64,000 bases of DNA from Enterococcus gilvus ATCC BAA-350 (lineage in GTDB: Bacteria; Bacillota; Bacilli; Lactobacillales; Enterococcaceae). Under the pieces are notes generated by a model that was not told where the DNA came from, did no database searches, and saw only the letters and a list, made by a program, of their open reading frames with translations. The stretch lies in contig NZ_ASWH01000001.1 of the NCBI RefSeq assembly GCF_000407545.1, positions 2,433,501-2,497,500 on the forward strand, written 5' to 3'. Positions 33,093 to 41,849 of the stretch are shown piece by piece (positions within the stretch are counted from its first letter, which is position 1; each line of letters opens with the position of its first letter). The translations under genes were made by a program, and so were the position numbers.

Positions 33093-35150
33093 CTATTTTA
33101 TTCTTAAACAACGCATCGCATTCAACACAGCGATCACAGTGACACCTACGTCTGCGAAAACGGCGGCATACATCGTTGCGAAGCCTAATGCTCCTAAGAC
33201 CAACACGACCACCTTGACACCGATCGCAAACACGATGTTTTGTTTGACGATCCCCATCGTTTTACGTGCGATTCCAATCGCTGTCGGGATTTTTTCAGGC
33301 TGGTCATCCATGATCACGACATCCGCTGCCTCGATCGCGGCATCCGACCCTAGGCCGCCCATAGCGATACCGATATCAGCGCGGGCAAGCACGGGAGCAT
33401 CGTTCATCCCATCACCGACAAAAGCCGTTTTGGTTTCCCGCTGCAATTCCTCTTCTAAATGCGTGACCTTATCCTCTGGCAGCAGTTCACTATAGACTTG
33501 ATCGATCCCGATCTTCTTACCGATCGCATCCGCGATTCCGCGATTGTCTCCAGTCAGCATGACGGTACGCTTCACACCGAGGCTCTTCGCTTCAGCCAAT
33601 GCTTCAGAGACATTGTCCTTGATCTCGTCAGCAATCACTAAATGTCCGACAAATCTTCCATCCATCGCAACATAGACGATCGTGCCGATTTCCTGTACGG
33701 CTTGGAATGGAATGTTCTTGTTTGCCATCAGCTTTTCGTTGCCGACTAAGAAATGATGCCCATCGATCTCAACTGAGAGCCCAAAACCTGCGATTTCTTC
33801 TAATTGACTGACAGCGAGCAATGGTTGATCGACGTAATTTACGATTGATTGGGCAATCGGGTGAGTGGAGCTTTGTTCCGCACTAGACACATACTGTAAG
33901 AATTCCTTTTTGTTCATGGTCGTTTCAACAGTTTGAACTTCAAAGACACCCTTCGTCAGCGTTCCTGTTTTATCGAAGACCAAGGTTTCCACGTTTGCTA
34001 ACGTTTCAATATAGTTGCTGCCTTTGATCAGGACACCGGCTTTGCTAGCACCGCCGATCCCGCCAAAGAAACTCAACGGTACAGAAATAACCAGCGCACA
34101 CGGACAAGAGATCACTAGAAAGGTCAACGCACGATAGACCCAATCATAAAAGGGCTCTCCGGTCACCAGCGGCGGCACGACTGCCAACAAGACAGCCAAG
34201 CCGACAACGATCGGTGTGTAGTAGCGAGCAAAGCTGGTAATAAAGTTTTCTGCCGGTGCCTTTTTACTGCTGGCATTTTCCACCAAATCTAAGATTTTGC
34301 TGACCGTCGACTCACCAAATGTCGTTGTCACTTCTACAGTCAATTGTCCGCTCTGATTAATAAACCCGCTGAGGATCTGTTCCTCCGGATGGATACTGCG
34401 GGGAACAGATTCTCCTGTTAACGCAGAGGTATCCAGCATCGAATTGCCTTCTTTGACGATCCCATCCAACGGTACCTTTTCCCCCGGCTTGATCAAGATA
34501 CGATCGCCCACCTTGATCGCTTCAGGCGCGACCTTTTTCACTTCACCGTTCTGGATCAAGTTCGCCGAATCTGGACGAATCGCTAACAGTGAGCTGATTG
34601 ATTTTCTTGATTTTGCAACGGCGTAATCTTGGAAGAATTCTCCTACTTGGTAAAACAGCATAACGGCCACTGCTTCTGGATATTCTCCGATCGCGATGGC
34701 GCCAACGGTTGCGATCGCCATGAGAAAGTTTTCATCGAAGATCTCTCCATGGAAAATGTTTGAGATGGCGGTTTTGAGGACGTCATAGCCGATCCACAGG
34801 TATAAGATCAAATAAGCAATCAGCTTCAACGGCATTGCCGGAGTAAAGATAGCCAAACCTCCTAAAGCAATGATCGCCACAACGATTTGAATGATTTTTC
34901 CTTTAGAGCTTTCCTCTTCTCGTTGCGTTTGCACGCTGTTGACTTCAACATCCGGCTCCAACTTATTCACGATCTCCTTCGCTTCCTCGCTGACACGTTC
35001 AATATCTTTTTCCGGTGCAACGATCGTCAGTTTCGTGCTCATAAAATCCACTTGAGCCTGCTCCACACCTTTGATTTGCTGTACAGAGCGCTCGATCTTC
35101 GCTGCGCAGTTCGCGCAATCCAACCCATCTAACCGATATACTTTTTCCAT
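33093..35150 (-). CDS. Cd/Zn/Pb-type heavy-metal P-type ATPase (CadA/ZntA-like)
   Basis: A 685-residue P1B-2 ATPase that exports divalent soft metals. It has one HMA domain (GLDCANCAAKIERSV, residues 9-23), the CPC ion motif in VISCPCALVISVPLSFFGG, TGES, DKTGTLTKG, STHPIAQS and GDGMNDAPVLARAD. The last membrane helix ends with VTVIAVLNAMRCLR, where P1B-2 pumps carry a metal-binding Asp a few residues before (FADVGVTV). It is monocistronic; the promoter carries two dyads of ArsR/SmtB type but no regulator gene is adjacent. The exact metal cannot be read from the sequence. Confidence 0.92.
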   Translation of the reverse strand: MEKVYRLDGLDCANCAAKIERSVQQIKGVEQAQVDFMSTKLTIVAPEKDIERVSEEAKEIVNKLEPDVEVNSVQTQREEESSKGKIIQIVVAIIALGGLAIFTPAMPLKLIAYLILYLWIGYDVLKTAISNIFHGEIFDENFLMAIATVGAIAIGEYPEAVAVMLFYQVGEFFQDYAVAKSRKSISSLLAIRPDSANLIQNGEVKKVAPEAIKVGDRILIKPGEKVPLDGIVKEGNSMLDTSALTGESVPRSIHPEEQILSGFINQSGQLTVEVTTTFGESTVSKILDLVENASSKKAPAENFITSFARYYTPIVVGLAVLLAVVPPLVTGEPFYDWVYRALTFLVISCPCALVISVPLSFFGGIGGASKAGVLIKGSNYIETLANVETLVFDKTGTLTKGVFEVQTVETTMNKKEFLQYVSSAEQSSTHPIAQSIVNYVDQPLLAVSQLEEIAGFGLSVEIDGHHFLVGNEKLMANKNIPFQAVQEIGTIVYVAMDGRFVGHLVIADEIKDNVSEALAEAKSLGVKRTVMLTGDNRGIADAIGKKIGIDQVYSELLPEDKVTHLEEELQRETKTAFVGDGMNDAPVLARADIGIAMGGLGSDAAIEAADVVIMDDQPEKIPTAIGIARKTMGIVKQNIVFAIGVKVVVLVLGALGFATMYAAVFADVGVTVIAVLNAMRCLRIK

Positions 35151-35174
35151 GAGATTCCCTTCTCTCTTTTACAT

Positions 35175-35219
35175 ATGAATGATCCTTCATGTATATTATA
35201 TATGAGAGCTCATTCATAT
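35175..35219. promoter_or_regulatory. Two dyad operators in the Cd/Zn ATPase promoter
   Basis: ATGAATGATCCTTCAT (35175-35190, arms ATGAA/TTCAT) lies downstream of the -10, and ATATGAGAGCTCATTCATAT (35200-35219, arms ATATGA/TCATAT) fills the spacer. Both resemble ArsR/SmtB-family sites (TGAA-N-TTCA type), as used by CadC or CzrA. Confidence 0.6.
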
Positions 35220-35224
35220 GTCAA
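35195..35224 (-). promoter_or_regulatory. Promoter of the Cd/Zn ATPase gene
   Basis: Consensus TTGACA (35219-35224) is 18 bp from consensus TATAAT (35195-35200) on the minus strand. Such a strong promoter implies repression, in line with the dyads over it. Confidence 0.88.
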
Positions 35225-35316
35225 GCATAAAAAGAAAGCTTTTTCAAAAATATTTCCCGCTCATTTTCCTCTAACTCTATTTCTAAAAAAGAGACTTGAA
35301 AGAGCCCTACAAACAC

Positions 35317-35348
35317 AAAAAAAAACGCCGAGAATGTCCTCGGCGTTT
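35317..35348 (-). terminator. Terminator of the asnS transcription unit
   Basis: AAACGCCGAG (35323-35332) pairs with CTCGGCGTTT (35339-35348); a U-run follows on the minus strand. Confidence 0.9.
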
Positions 35349-35361
35349 CAACGATCGTAAC

Positions 35362-36660
35362 TTATGGATAAATACGGTTCAACAAACGTGGGAATGGAAT
35401 GGCTTCACGAACATGGTCGATCCCTGAAATAAATGTGATCGTCCGTTCAAGTCCTAAACCAAAACCTGAATGGGGCACAGTCCCATATTTACGCAGATCC
35501 AAATACCATGAATATTCTTCTTCGTTCAAGCCTGCTTCACGGATTTGTTCCAACAAGTAATCATAGTCGGTCGCACGTTCAGAACCGCCGATGATTTCTC
35601 CATATCCTTCTGGCGCGATCAAGTCGGCACAGATCACGACATCTTCACGTGTTGGGTGTGGCTTCATATAGAAAGGCTTGATAGCCTTTGGATAATTTAA
35701 GATGAAGACTGGACGGTCGAAGGAATTCGCGATAAACGTTTCGTGCGGCGATCCAAAATCTTCGCCCCACTCAATATCGTCAAAGCCATTTTTCTTCAAT
35801 AATTCAATCGCTTCGTCATAAGAAATCCGCGGATAAGGAAGCTTTGTATAGTTTTTCAAAATTTCTTTATCACGTCCCAAGACGTCTAATGCGTAGTCAC
35901 AGTTATCTAGAACACTTTGTACTAAGTAAGCCACGTATTGTTCTTGCACTTCTAGACTGTCTTCTTGATGCATGAAGGCCATTTCTGGTTCGATCATCCA
36001 GAATTCAATCAAGTGACGGCGTGTTTTTGATTTTTCAGCACGGAAAGTCGGTCCAAATGAGAAGACTTTTCCTAATGCCATCGCTGCTGCTTCCATGTAT
36101 AATTGTCCACTTTGAGATAAATAGGCCTTATGGTCGAAATAATTTGTTTCAAATAAATCGCTGGTTCCTTCAGGAGCTGAACCTGTCAAAATCGGCGGAT
36201 CTACTTTTACAAAACCATTGTTATTGAAGAATTCATAGGTCGCACGAATGATCTCGTTACGAATCAGCATGATCGCATGTTGTTGTGACGAACGCAACCA
36301 TAAATGACGATGATCCATCAAGAAATCTACGCCATGCTCCTTCGGTGTGATCGGGTAATCATGGCTTTCACCAATGACTTCGATCGACGCTACACCTAAT
36401 TCATAACCGAATTTAGAGCGTGTGTCCTCCCGAATTTCTCCTGTAACAATGATTGATGTTTCTTGCGTCAATTCTTTCGCTAAATGAAAAACTTCTTCTG
36501 ATACATCACTTTTGACAACGACCGCTTGAAAGTAAGCTGTCCCATCACGTAATTGTAAGAAAGAAATCTTTCCGCTTGATCGTTTATTCGCGACCCAAGC
36601 CCCGATTTTTACTGTTTCGCCAACATGGTTCTTGGCATCGATGATTTGAATTTGTTCCAC
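35362..36660 (-). CDS. asnS: Asparagine--tRNA ligase
   Basis: Class IIb aminoacyl-tRNA synthetase that charges tRNA-Asn. The 432-residue protein has an N-terminal OB-fold anticodon-binding domain (about residues 1-100, with [20 protein letters not shown]) and a catalytic domain with motif 2 [21 protein letters not shown] near 207-227 and motif 3 [10 protein letters not shown] near 405. The start is GTG, 8 nt after AGGAG. It lies 38 nt after aspB, in the conserved dinG-ypmB-aspB-asnS order also seen in B. subtilis. Confidence 0.97.
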   Translation of the reverse strand: MEQIQIIDAKNHVGETVKIGAWVANKRSSGKISFLQLRDGTAYFQAVVVKSDVSEEVFHLAKELTQETSIIVTGEIREDTRSKFGYELGVASIEVIGESHDYPITPKEHGVDFLMDHRHLWLRSSQQHAIMLIRNEIIRATYEFFNNNGFVKVDPPILTGSAPEGTSDLFETNYFDHKAYLSQSGQLYMEAAAMALGKVFSFGPTFRAEKSKTRRHLIEFWMIEPEMAFMHQEDSLEVQEQYVAYLVQSVLDNCDYALDVLGRDKEILKNYTKLPYPRISYDEAIELLKKNGFDDIEWGEDFGSPHETFIANSFDRPVFILNYPKAIKPFYMKPHPTREDVVICADLIAPEGYGEIIGGSERATDYDYLLEQIREAGLNEEEYSWYLDLRKYGTVPHSGFGLGLERTITFISGIDHVREAIPFPRLLNRIYP

Positions 36661-36698
36661 AAATGTCTCTCCTCACTTATTTATCCCGAAATAAGGTT

Positions 36699-37886
36699 TT
36701 ACTTTTTACTATTTTCTATGAAACGACGAATCCGCACGACTGCTTCTTCTAGGTTTTCCATACTGGATGAATAACTCATTCGCACGCTGTCAGAAGAACC
36801 GAACCCTTCGCCTGTTACCAGCGCCACACGCTCTTGTTCCAACAAATCGTTGACCCAAGTCGTCACATTGTCGTAGCCGCCTATCTCCATCGCACCTTTG
36901 ATGTTCGGAAACAGGTAGAACGCTCCTTGCGGTTTTTTAAGCTCAAAACCTGGCAGGTCCGCTACTTTTGGATAGATGGTATTCAACCGCTCTTCAAACG
37001 CTTGACGCATCTTTTCTGCTGTTTCCTGCTCTCCCGATAAAGCCTCAGCAGCAGCTACTTGGCTGACCGCCGTCGGATTGCTCGTTGCTTGAGAAGCAAT
37101 CGACGTCATGGCACCGATGATCTCTTCGTTCCCGATCGCATAGCCAATTCGCCAACCCGTCATAGAGTAGGTTTTCGAAACGCCATTGATGATCACGGTA
37201 TGATGAAAAATATCTTCTGACAATGAAGCAAGATGGGCTGCTTTGTTTCCATTATAAACAAGATGATCATAAATATCATCTGAGACAATCAACAGGTCGT
37301 GACGGACGGCCCATTCCCCGATTTCTCGCAGCTCGTCTTCCGTGTAGATCATCCCTGTCGGATTCGACGGGGAATTGATGATCAGTGCTTTTGTCTTTTC
37401 CGTACGAACCTCTTCTAGTTGATCGATCGTGATCTTGTAGTCATTGTTTTGCGCACCTGCAACAAACACAGGATTTCCTTGAGCCAGCTTGACTTGTTCA
37501 CCATAACTCACCCAATAAGGAACTGGGATGATGACTTCATCTCCTGCGTCCAGAACTGCTTGGAACAAGGTATACAAGGCAAATTTTGCCCCGCTTGTGA
37601 CAATGACATTCTTCGGTGCGATGGAAAGGTCATAATTTTTCTTAGTGAAGTCCACGATCGCAGATTTCAATTCAGGGGTGCCGCCAGAGGCAGTATAGAA
37701 GCTGACTTTGCCACCTTCGATTCCCTTGATCGCTGCCTGCTCGATGTTTTCCGGCGTTGTGAAATCAGGCTCCCCTACAGTCAAGCTGATGACATCTAAT
37801 CCTTGGGCTTTCAACTCTTTGGCTTTGGCGGTAGCTGCTAAAGTGACGGACGGTTCTAAGTTTGTTACACGCTGTGATAATTTCAT
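36699..37886 (-). CDS. aspB: Aspartate aminotransferase (PLP-dependent, class I)
   Basis: A fold-type I aminotransferase of 395 residues that interconverts aspartate and oxaloacetate with glutamate/2-oxoglutarate. The PLP lysine is in NGVSKTYSMTGWRIGY (about residue 234). Other conserved parts are VGEPDFTTPENI, NSPSNPTG and the carboxylate-binding Arg near the C-terminus in SVRMSYSSS. GGGAG lies 9 nt before the ATG at 37886; the frame continues seven codons upstream without a site. Its place before asnS fits a link between aspartate and asparagine supply and tRNA charging. Confidence 0.94.
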   Translation of the reverse strand: MKLSQRVTNLEPSVTLAATAKAKELKAQGLDVISLTVGEPDFTTPENIEQAAIKGIEGGKVSFYTASGGTPELKSAIVDFTKKNYDLSIAPKNVIVTSGAKFALYTLFQAVLDAGDEVIIPVPYWVSYGEQVKLAQGNPVFVAGAQNNDYKITIDQLEEVRTEKTKALIINSPSNPTGMIYTEDELREIGEWAVRHDLLIVSDDIYDHLVYNGNKAAHLASLSEDIFHHTVIINGVSKTYSMTGWRIGYAIGNEEIIGAMTSIASQATSNPTAVSQVAAAEALSGEQETAEKMRQAFEERLNTIYPKVADLPGFELKKPQGAFYLFPNIKGAMEIGGYDNVTTWVNDLLEQERVALVTGEGFGSSDSVRMSYSSSMENLEEAVVRIRRFIENSKK

Positions 37887-37913
37887 AACCAATAACTCCC
37901 TTACCAAGTTTTT

Positions 37914-38417
37914 TTAGATTTCTTTGATGACTTTGATTTGTTTGCCATCATTAAATGACAGCAAGTAATAAAAAATCGCGCCCTTCTCATCCTTCGCGGT
38001 GATCTCCCAAGCGGTTTTATCTTGATAGATCCCTAAGTTGGCTTTCTCAAAAATCAGATCTGGATTCTCCTCATTAAAGCGTTTCTCTGCTTGTTCTTCG
38101 GTCAGACCATCCTTTTGATTGAGAACGCGGACTTTCTCTCCTGATTTCGGAACGATCACGATGATCGATTCGCCAGTATTATTTTCACCCGTAACGGTGA
38201 AATAGGTTTTTTCACGATTGAACCAATAAAAATGATCGACCGTTTTTAAATCGGCATATTTTTCTGCCATTTGAACCGCTTCTCTTTTAGCTTGCTGCAT
38301 CGGACGATTTGAACGGATAAAAATCATGGTCGCCGCCACGATAATAATTAGTAAAAATGCCACGATCCCTAAAAGCCAACGGTTGAGCTTTTGCTGCCTT
38401 GTACTATTCGTATCCAA
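37914..38417 (-). CDS. ypmB: YpmB-like membrane-anchored protein (DUF5590/PepSY-like)
   Basis: A 167-residue protein with one N-terminal helix (WLLGIVAFLLIIIVAATMIFI) and an external domain resembling YpmB of B. subtilis; two PepSY-like alpha/beta units can be traced (about 45-95 and 105-165). Its function is unknown. The start is decided by the ribosome-binding site: an ATG at 38423 lies only one base after GAGGAG, so the TTG at 38417, 7 nt from AGGAG, is the better start. It sits between dinG and aspB as in Bacillus. Confidence 0.78.
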   Translation of the reverse strand: MDTNSTRQQKLNRWLLGIVAFLLIIIVAATMIFIRSNRPMQQAKREAVQMAEKYADLKTVDHFYWFNREKTYFTVTGENNTGESIIVIVPKSGEKVRVLNQKDGLTEEQAEKRFNEENPDLIFEKANLGIYQDKTAWEITAKDEKGAIFYYLLSFNDGKQIKVIKEI

Positions 38418-38443
38418 AATCATACTCCTCTCAGACAAGCTAC

Positions 38444-38452
38444 ATTATACCA
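38444..38452 (-). promoter_or_regulatory. Extended -10 promoter upstream of ypmB
   Basis: TGGTATAAT on the minus strand (-10 hexamer at 38444-38449) is an extended -10 motif in the 54-nt gap between dinG and ypmB. Confidence 0.6.
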
Positions 38453-38471
38453 AAAGAAGGGCTTTGCCTCA

Positions 38472-41225
38472 TTAATTCTCATCACTTTTGTCAGAATTTA
38501 AAAATTGATCCGCTTCAAGCAGAATCTCTTCTAACGGCAATTGTTTGATTGGAAGGTCCTTTGGCAATGCTTTTCGTAATTTTTCGCCGTACTTCGCAGT
38601 GATAAAGCGCTGATCCAACAAGAGCATTACTCCCTTGTCCTTGTCTGAACGAATCAACCTTCCCAATGCTTGGCGCAGCCGCAATGCTGCATGGGGGACT
38701 GCCTCTTGGTAAAACGGATTGATTCCTTCAGAGGCTAAATACTCATTCCGTGCTTTGACCTGTAGCCGTTTAGGATTTTCAAACGGCAAACGAGTAACGA
38801 TCAAAAGCTGCAGAATCTCTCCTGGCAGATCGACCCCTTCCCAAAAACTGTCGGCTCCGAACAGCAGCGCGTCATTTGATAACAAGAAACGCTTCAACAA
38901 TTTTTCGCGGCTGCCGCCAACACCTTGAGCCAAAACCTCTCTGCCTTCATTTAATAAAGGCACACGCACGCGTTGATAGACACGATTCAAAATATCGTGA
39001 GAAGTAAAAAGAATTAAGATCGGACGTTTCTGATTGTCTGCCATTTTTCGAACCACGTCGGCGATGTATTGCGCATACTGATCCGGTGAGGTCGACTGGA
39101 TGCTGATCGTATCCGTCGGAAGGTACAGGCGCGCTTGGTTGGCATAATCATAGGGACTGCTGATTATCTTTAAAGGTGTCTCCGCTATCCCCCAACGCTT
39201 CGCGAAATAATGCCGATCGCTGCCGATTTTCAACGTACCGCCCAAATAGAGAATCTGCTTGTACCGCTCATACCACTTCGTTTGACTGATCAATGCCGCT
39301 TCCAAATCCTGGACTTGGAACGTTTTTCGTTTGGCATTGAACCAATGAACATAGCGGGCATCCCATTTTTCACTAAATGTTTCAAATGCTGTCTGCTGCT
39401 CTGTCAAATTGTTCAGTAATGCTTGCAGGTCGCCCCATTCCGCCTGTTCTTTGATACTGAACGTCTCTTTGTACCTGACAAAATACCCCGACAATTGATC
39501 CCCCAAATCCAACGCATCTTGGTAAAGACGCTTGATCCGCTGCAAAACATGCTCCCCAGCCAAGGACAATTGGTCGATCATCTCTTTCGTCAGCAAGCGT
39601 TCCTCTTCCGCAGGAAACTCTTCCTTGAAAATACGATAAAAATCCGTCAGGTCCTCATTTAATTCCTGAAGAACATCTTGAAGAATTTCAAGCGTATGCT
39701 GGCTTTGCTTGTCTTTGTGGATCAATTTTTTCCAAACAGCAAAGGTTTGCTGGTCAAAAAGATGGGCAAACGAACGCTGGATCGCCAATACATTAAAGTT
39801 CTGAGTGCTGACTTTTTCCAAGACTCGATTTAAATGATGGGCTTCATCAATAATCAGATACGAACTGTTCGGCAGTTGAGGAATTTTCCGTTGATCCTCT
39901 TGCGCTAAATAGGCATGATTGGTGATCACCAAATTACTTTGAGCCAATTTTTTTTGACGATGATGAATAAAATCTGCTTGATAAAATGGGCTGCTGGGAT
40001 TCAATGTATGCACGCCTAAATGAGAGACCTCTTGCCAGAAAGGGTGTTTCAAGCTAGTCATATTCAGCTCATCAAAATCCCCTGTTTCGGTTTGAGTTAA
40101 CCAGACAAGCACCGACATTTGATAAAATGTGTATTGTTTTTGCGCCGTTTCTTTCTCAAAGCTCTGATAAAAGCGCTCAAGATCCAAGTAATGACGACTG
40201 CTTTTCATCACTACTGCCTGCAACGGCTGATCCAACAGACGATTGATCAACGGCAAGTCGTGGCTCAAAATCTGCTCTTGCAGCAGCAAAGAGACCGTAC
40301 TGATCACCAGCGGTTTTTCCGGAGTTGCCAAAAAACTCATGGGTAATAAATAGCCCAACGTTTTGCCGATTCCTGTTGCGGCCTCTACTAAAATATTCTT
40401 GTCATCTTTCTTATTAAAAAAATCATACACAAGATTCATCAAACGCGCTTGTTCTTTTCGAAAATCCAATTCACTGTGATAGATTTTCTCCTTGGCTTTC
40501 CGTGAGCGAGGATAGGCCTTCACCCCAAAATAGCTCTCAGAAAAAAGCGGCACACGCTTCTTGCGCAGCGCTAATCCACGAATGATCACCAACTCATCCG
40601 ACAAAGGACGAGGGTCTTCTTGCATCTCTTTCAGACATTCTTCTAAATAATTTTTGGTTTGAAACGCCATTTGATCAGCCGTTTCCACGATTTTTTCCAC
40701 TGTAATGATTGGCAGTTCTTTTATTTTCGAGTCTAGATATAATAATAATTGCGCAGTTACATCCGCGTCGCTATCCGCTTGATGGGGATTTTCATGGACT
40801 AAGTGCAGCTCCTCTGCCAAATCTTTTAAGCGAAAGCTCAAAGACGTCGGCATAAACACTTGCGCCAACTCAACGGTATCAATACCGGGGATCGTCAATG
40901 GCGGCATACCGCAACGCTCTAGCTCATTACTTAAAAACGGATAATCAAAATGAATGTTATGGGCAACAAAGATTGTATCTTCCAATAAATTAGTGATCGT
41001 TTGAGCCACATCTTCAAAATATGGGGCTTTTCGCGTTCGTTGGTTCGTAATTCCTGTCAGCGTTTGGATCTGCGCTGGAATATTCTGATCTGGATTAATA
41101 TCCGTCGAGAAATGCGTTACGATCTTGCCGTTCTCGATCAATACACAGCCGAACTGAATGATACGATCGGTTTTTGGATCGGTTCCAGTCGTTTCAATAT
41201 CAACCACAGCATAATTCTTTTTCAC
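38472..41225 (-). CDS. dinG: DinG-family exonuclease/helicase-like protein
   Basis: A 917-residue protein with a DnaQ-type exonuclease domain (DEDDh motifs VVDIETTG, HNIHFDYPFL, HQADSDADV, about residues 1-170) fused to a DinG/XPD-like ATPase domain (Walker A EAATGIGKTLG near 285, DEAH in IIDEAHHLN near 470, motif VI QALGRLIRSDKD near 860). The four iron-sulphur cysteines of Gram-negative DinG are not evident. In Staphylococcus the fused protein acts as a 3'-5' exonuclease without helicase activity. The start is GTG, 6 nt after AGGAGG. It opens the ypmB-aspB-asnS cluster. Confidence 0.94.
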   Translation of the reverse strand: MKKNYAVVDIETTGTDPKTDRIIQFGCVLIENGKIVTHFSTDINPDQNIPAQIQTLTGITNQRTRKAPYFEDVAQTITNLLEDTIFVAHNIHFDYPFLSNELERCGMPPLTIPGIDTVELAQVFMPTSLSFRLKDLAEELHLVHENPHQADSDADVTAQLLLYLDSKIKELPIITVEKIVETADQMAFQTKNYLEECLKEMQEDPRPLSDELVIIRGLALRKKRVPLFSESYFGVKAYPRSRKAKEKIYHSELDFRKEQARLMNLVYDFFNKKDDKNILVEAATGIGKTLGYLLPMSFLATPEKPLVISTVSLLLQEQILSHDLPLINRLLDQPLQAVVMKSSRHYLDLERFYQSFEKETAQKQYTFYQMSVLVWLTQTETGDFDELNMTSLKHPFWQEVSHLGVHTLNPSSPFYQADFIHHRQKKLAQSNLVITNHAYLAQEDQRKIPQLPNSSYLIIDEAHHLNRVLEKVSTQNFNVLAIQRSFAHLFDQQTFAVWKKLIHKDKQSQHTLEILQDVLQELNEDLTDFYRIFKEEFPAEEERLLTKEMIDQLSLAGEHVLQRIKRLYQDALDLGDQLSGYFVRYKETFSIKEQAEWGDLQALLNNLTEQQTAFETFSEKWDARYVHWFNAKRKTFQVQDLEAALISQTKWYERYKQILYLGGTLKIGSDRHYFAKRWGIAETPLKIISSPYDYANQARLYLPTDTISIQSTSPDQYAQYIADVVRKMADNQKRPILILFTSHDILNRVYQRVRVPLLNEGREVLAQGVGGSREKLLKRFLLSNDALLFGADSFWEGVDLPGEILQLLIVTRLPFENPKRLQVKARNEYLASEGINPFYQEAVPHAALRLRQALGRLIRSDKDKGVMLLLDQRFITAKYGEKLRKALPKDLPIKQLPLEEILLEADQFLNSDKSDEN

Positions 41226-41343
41226 ACTTCTCCTCCTTCCTCAAACACAAGAAGTGATTTCCTTATAAAACCACGTATCTCACTAGCCCACATACTTTGC
41301 TTCTGTCAGTTTTAGAAGCAGCATGGGATCATCTACCTCACGC

Positions 41344-41373
41344 ATTATATCTGAATAGTACCACTTTCTACAA
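41344..41373 (-). promoter_or_regulatory. dinG promoter
   Basis: TTGTAG (41368-41373) is 18 bp from consensus TATAAT (41344-41349) on the minus strand, giving a leader of about 110 nt. No LexA box is seen. Confidence 0.65.
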
Positions 41374-41412
41374 GGAAGTTCTTCATTCGAAGCGATTTCA
41401 ATTTATAAAAAC

Positions 41413-41442
41413 AAAAAAAACCAGATGCGTGAGCATCTGGTT
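41413..41442 (-). terminator. Terminator of the cold-shock gene
   Basis: AACCAGATGC (41419-41428) pairs with GCATCTGGTT (41433-41442) over a 4-nt GTGA loop, then a U-run on the minus strand. Confidence 0.93.
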
Positions 41443-41457
41443 TAAAAGTCTACTTAA

Positions 41458-41658
41458 TTAAGCTTTGTTAACGTTTGTAGCTTGAGGTCCACGTTGGCCT
41501 TCTTCTACGTCGAAAGTCACTGCTTGACCTTCTTCTAAAGTTTTGAAGCCGTCGCCTTGGATAGCTGAGAAATGTACAAATACGTCATTTCCGTTTTCAG
41601 CAGTGATAAATCCGTAGCCTTTTTCTGAGTTGAACCATTTTACTGTACCTTGTTCCAT
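41458..41658 (-). CDS. csp: Cold-shock protein (CspA family)
   Basis: A 66-residue single-domain RNA chaperone that binds single-stranded nucleic acid. It shows both ribonucleoprotein motifs, KGYGFI and VFVHF. AGGAGG lies 9 nt before the ATG at 41658; the frame runs three codons further but without a site. An extended -10 promoter (TGTTATACT, near 41772) predicts a leader of about 105 nt, as is usual for cold-shock mRNAs that refold with temperature. Confidence 0.96.
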   Translation of the reverse strand: MEQGTVKWFNSEKGYGFITAENGNDVFVHFSAIQGDGFKTLEEGQAVTFDVEEGQRGPQATNVNKA

Positions 41659-41780
41659 GTTAAACATCCTCCTAGGATAAAAATTAGTTTGTAATTACTT
41701 GAATGGTGAAATAGGAAAGATGTTGTCTGAAACAAACTTGCCAATATTACCGTACAAAAACTACACTTAGAAGTATAACA
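41659..41780 (-). promoter_or_regulatory. Cold-shock gene promoter and long leader
   Basis: The -10 TATACT (41772-41777), preceded by TGT, is an extended -10. The roughly 105-nt untranslated leader that follows has no reading frame and is likely to be structured. Confidence 0.55.
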
Positions 41781-41786
41781 CAGATA

Positions 41787-41811
41787 AAGCGATAACACTA
41801 GGTTATCGCTT
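41787..41811 (-). terminator. Hairpin after the eRF1-like gene
   Basis: AAGCGATAAC (41787-41796) pairs perfectly with GTTATCGCTT (41802-41811) around a 5-nt loop. The U-run on the minus strand is weak (TTTATCTG), and the hairpin lies immediately upstream of the cold-shock promoter. Confidence 0.6.
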
Positions 41812-41849
41812 AAAATTTTTATTCTTAATATATTTGAACTATTCGAACA

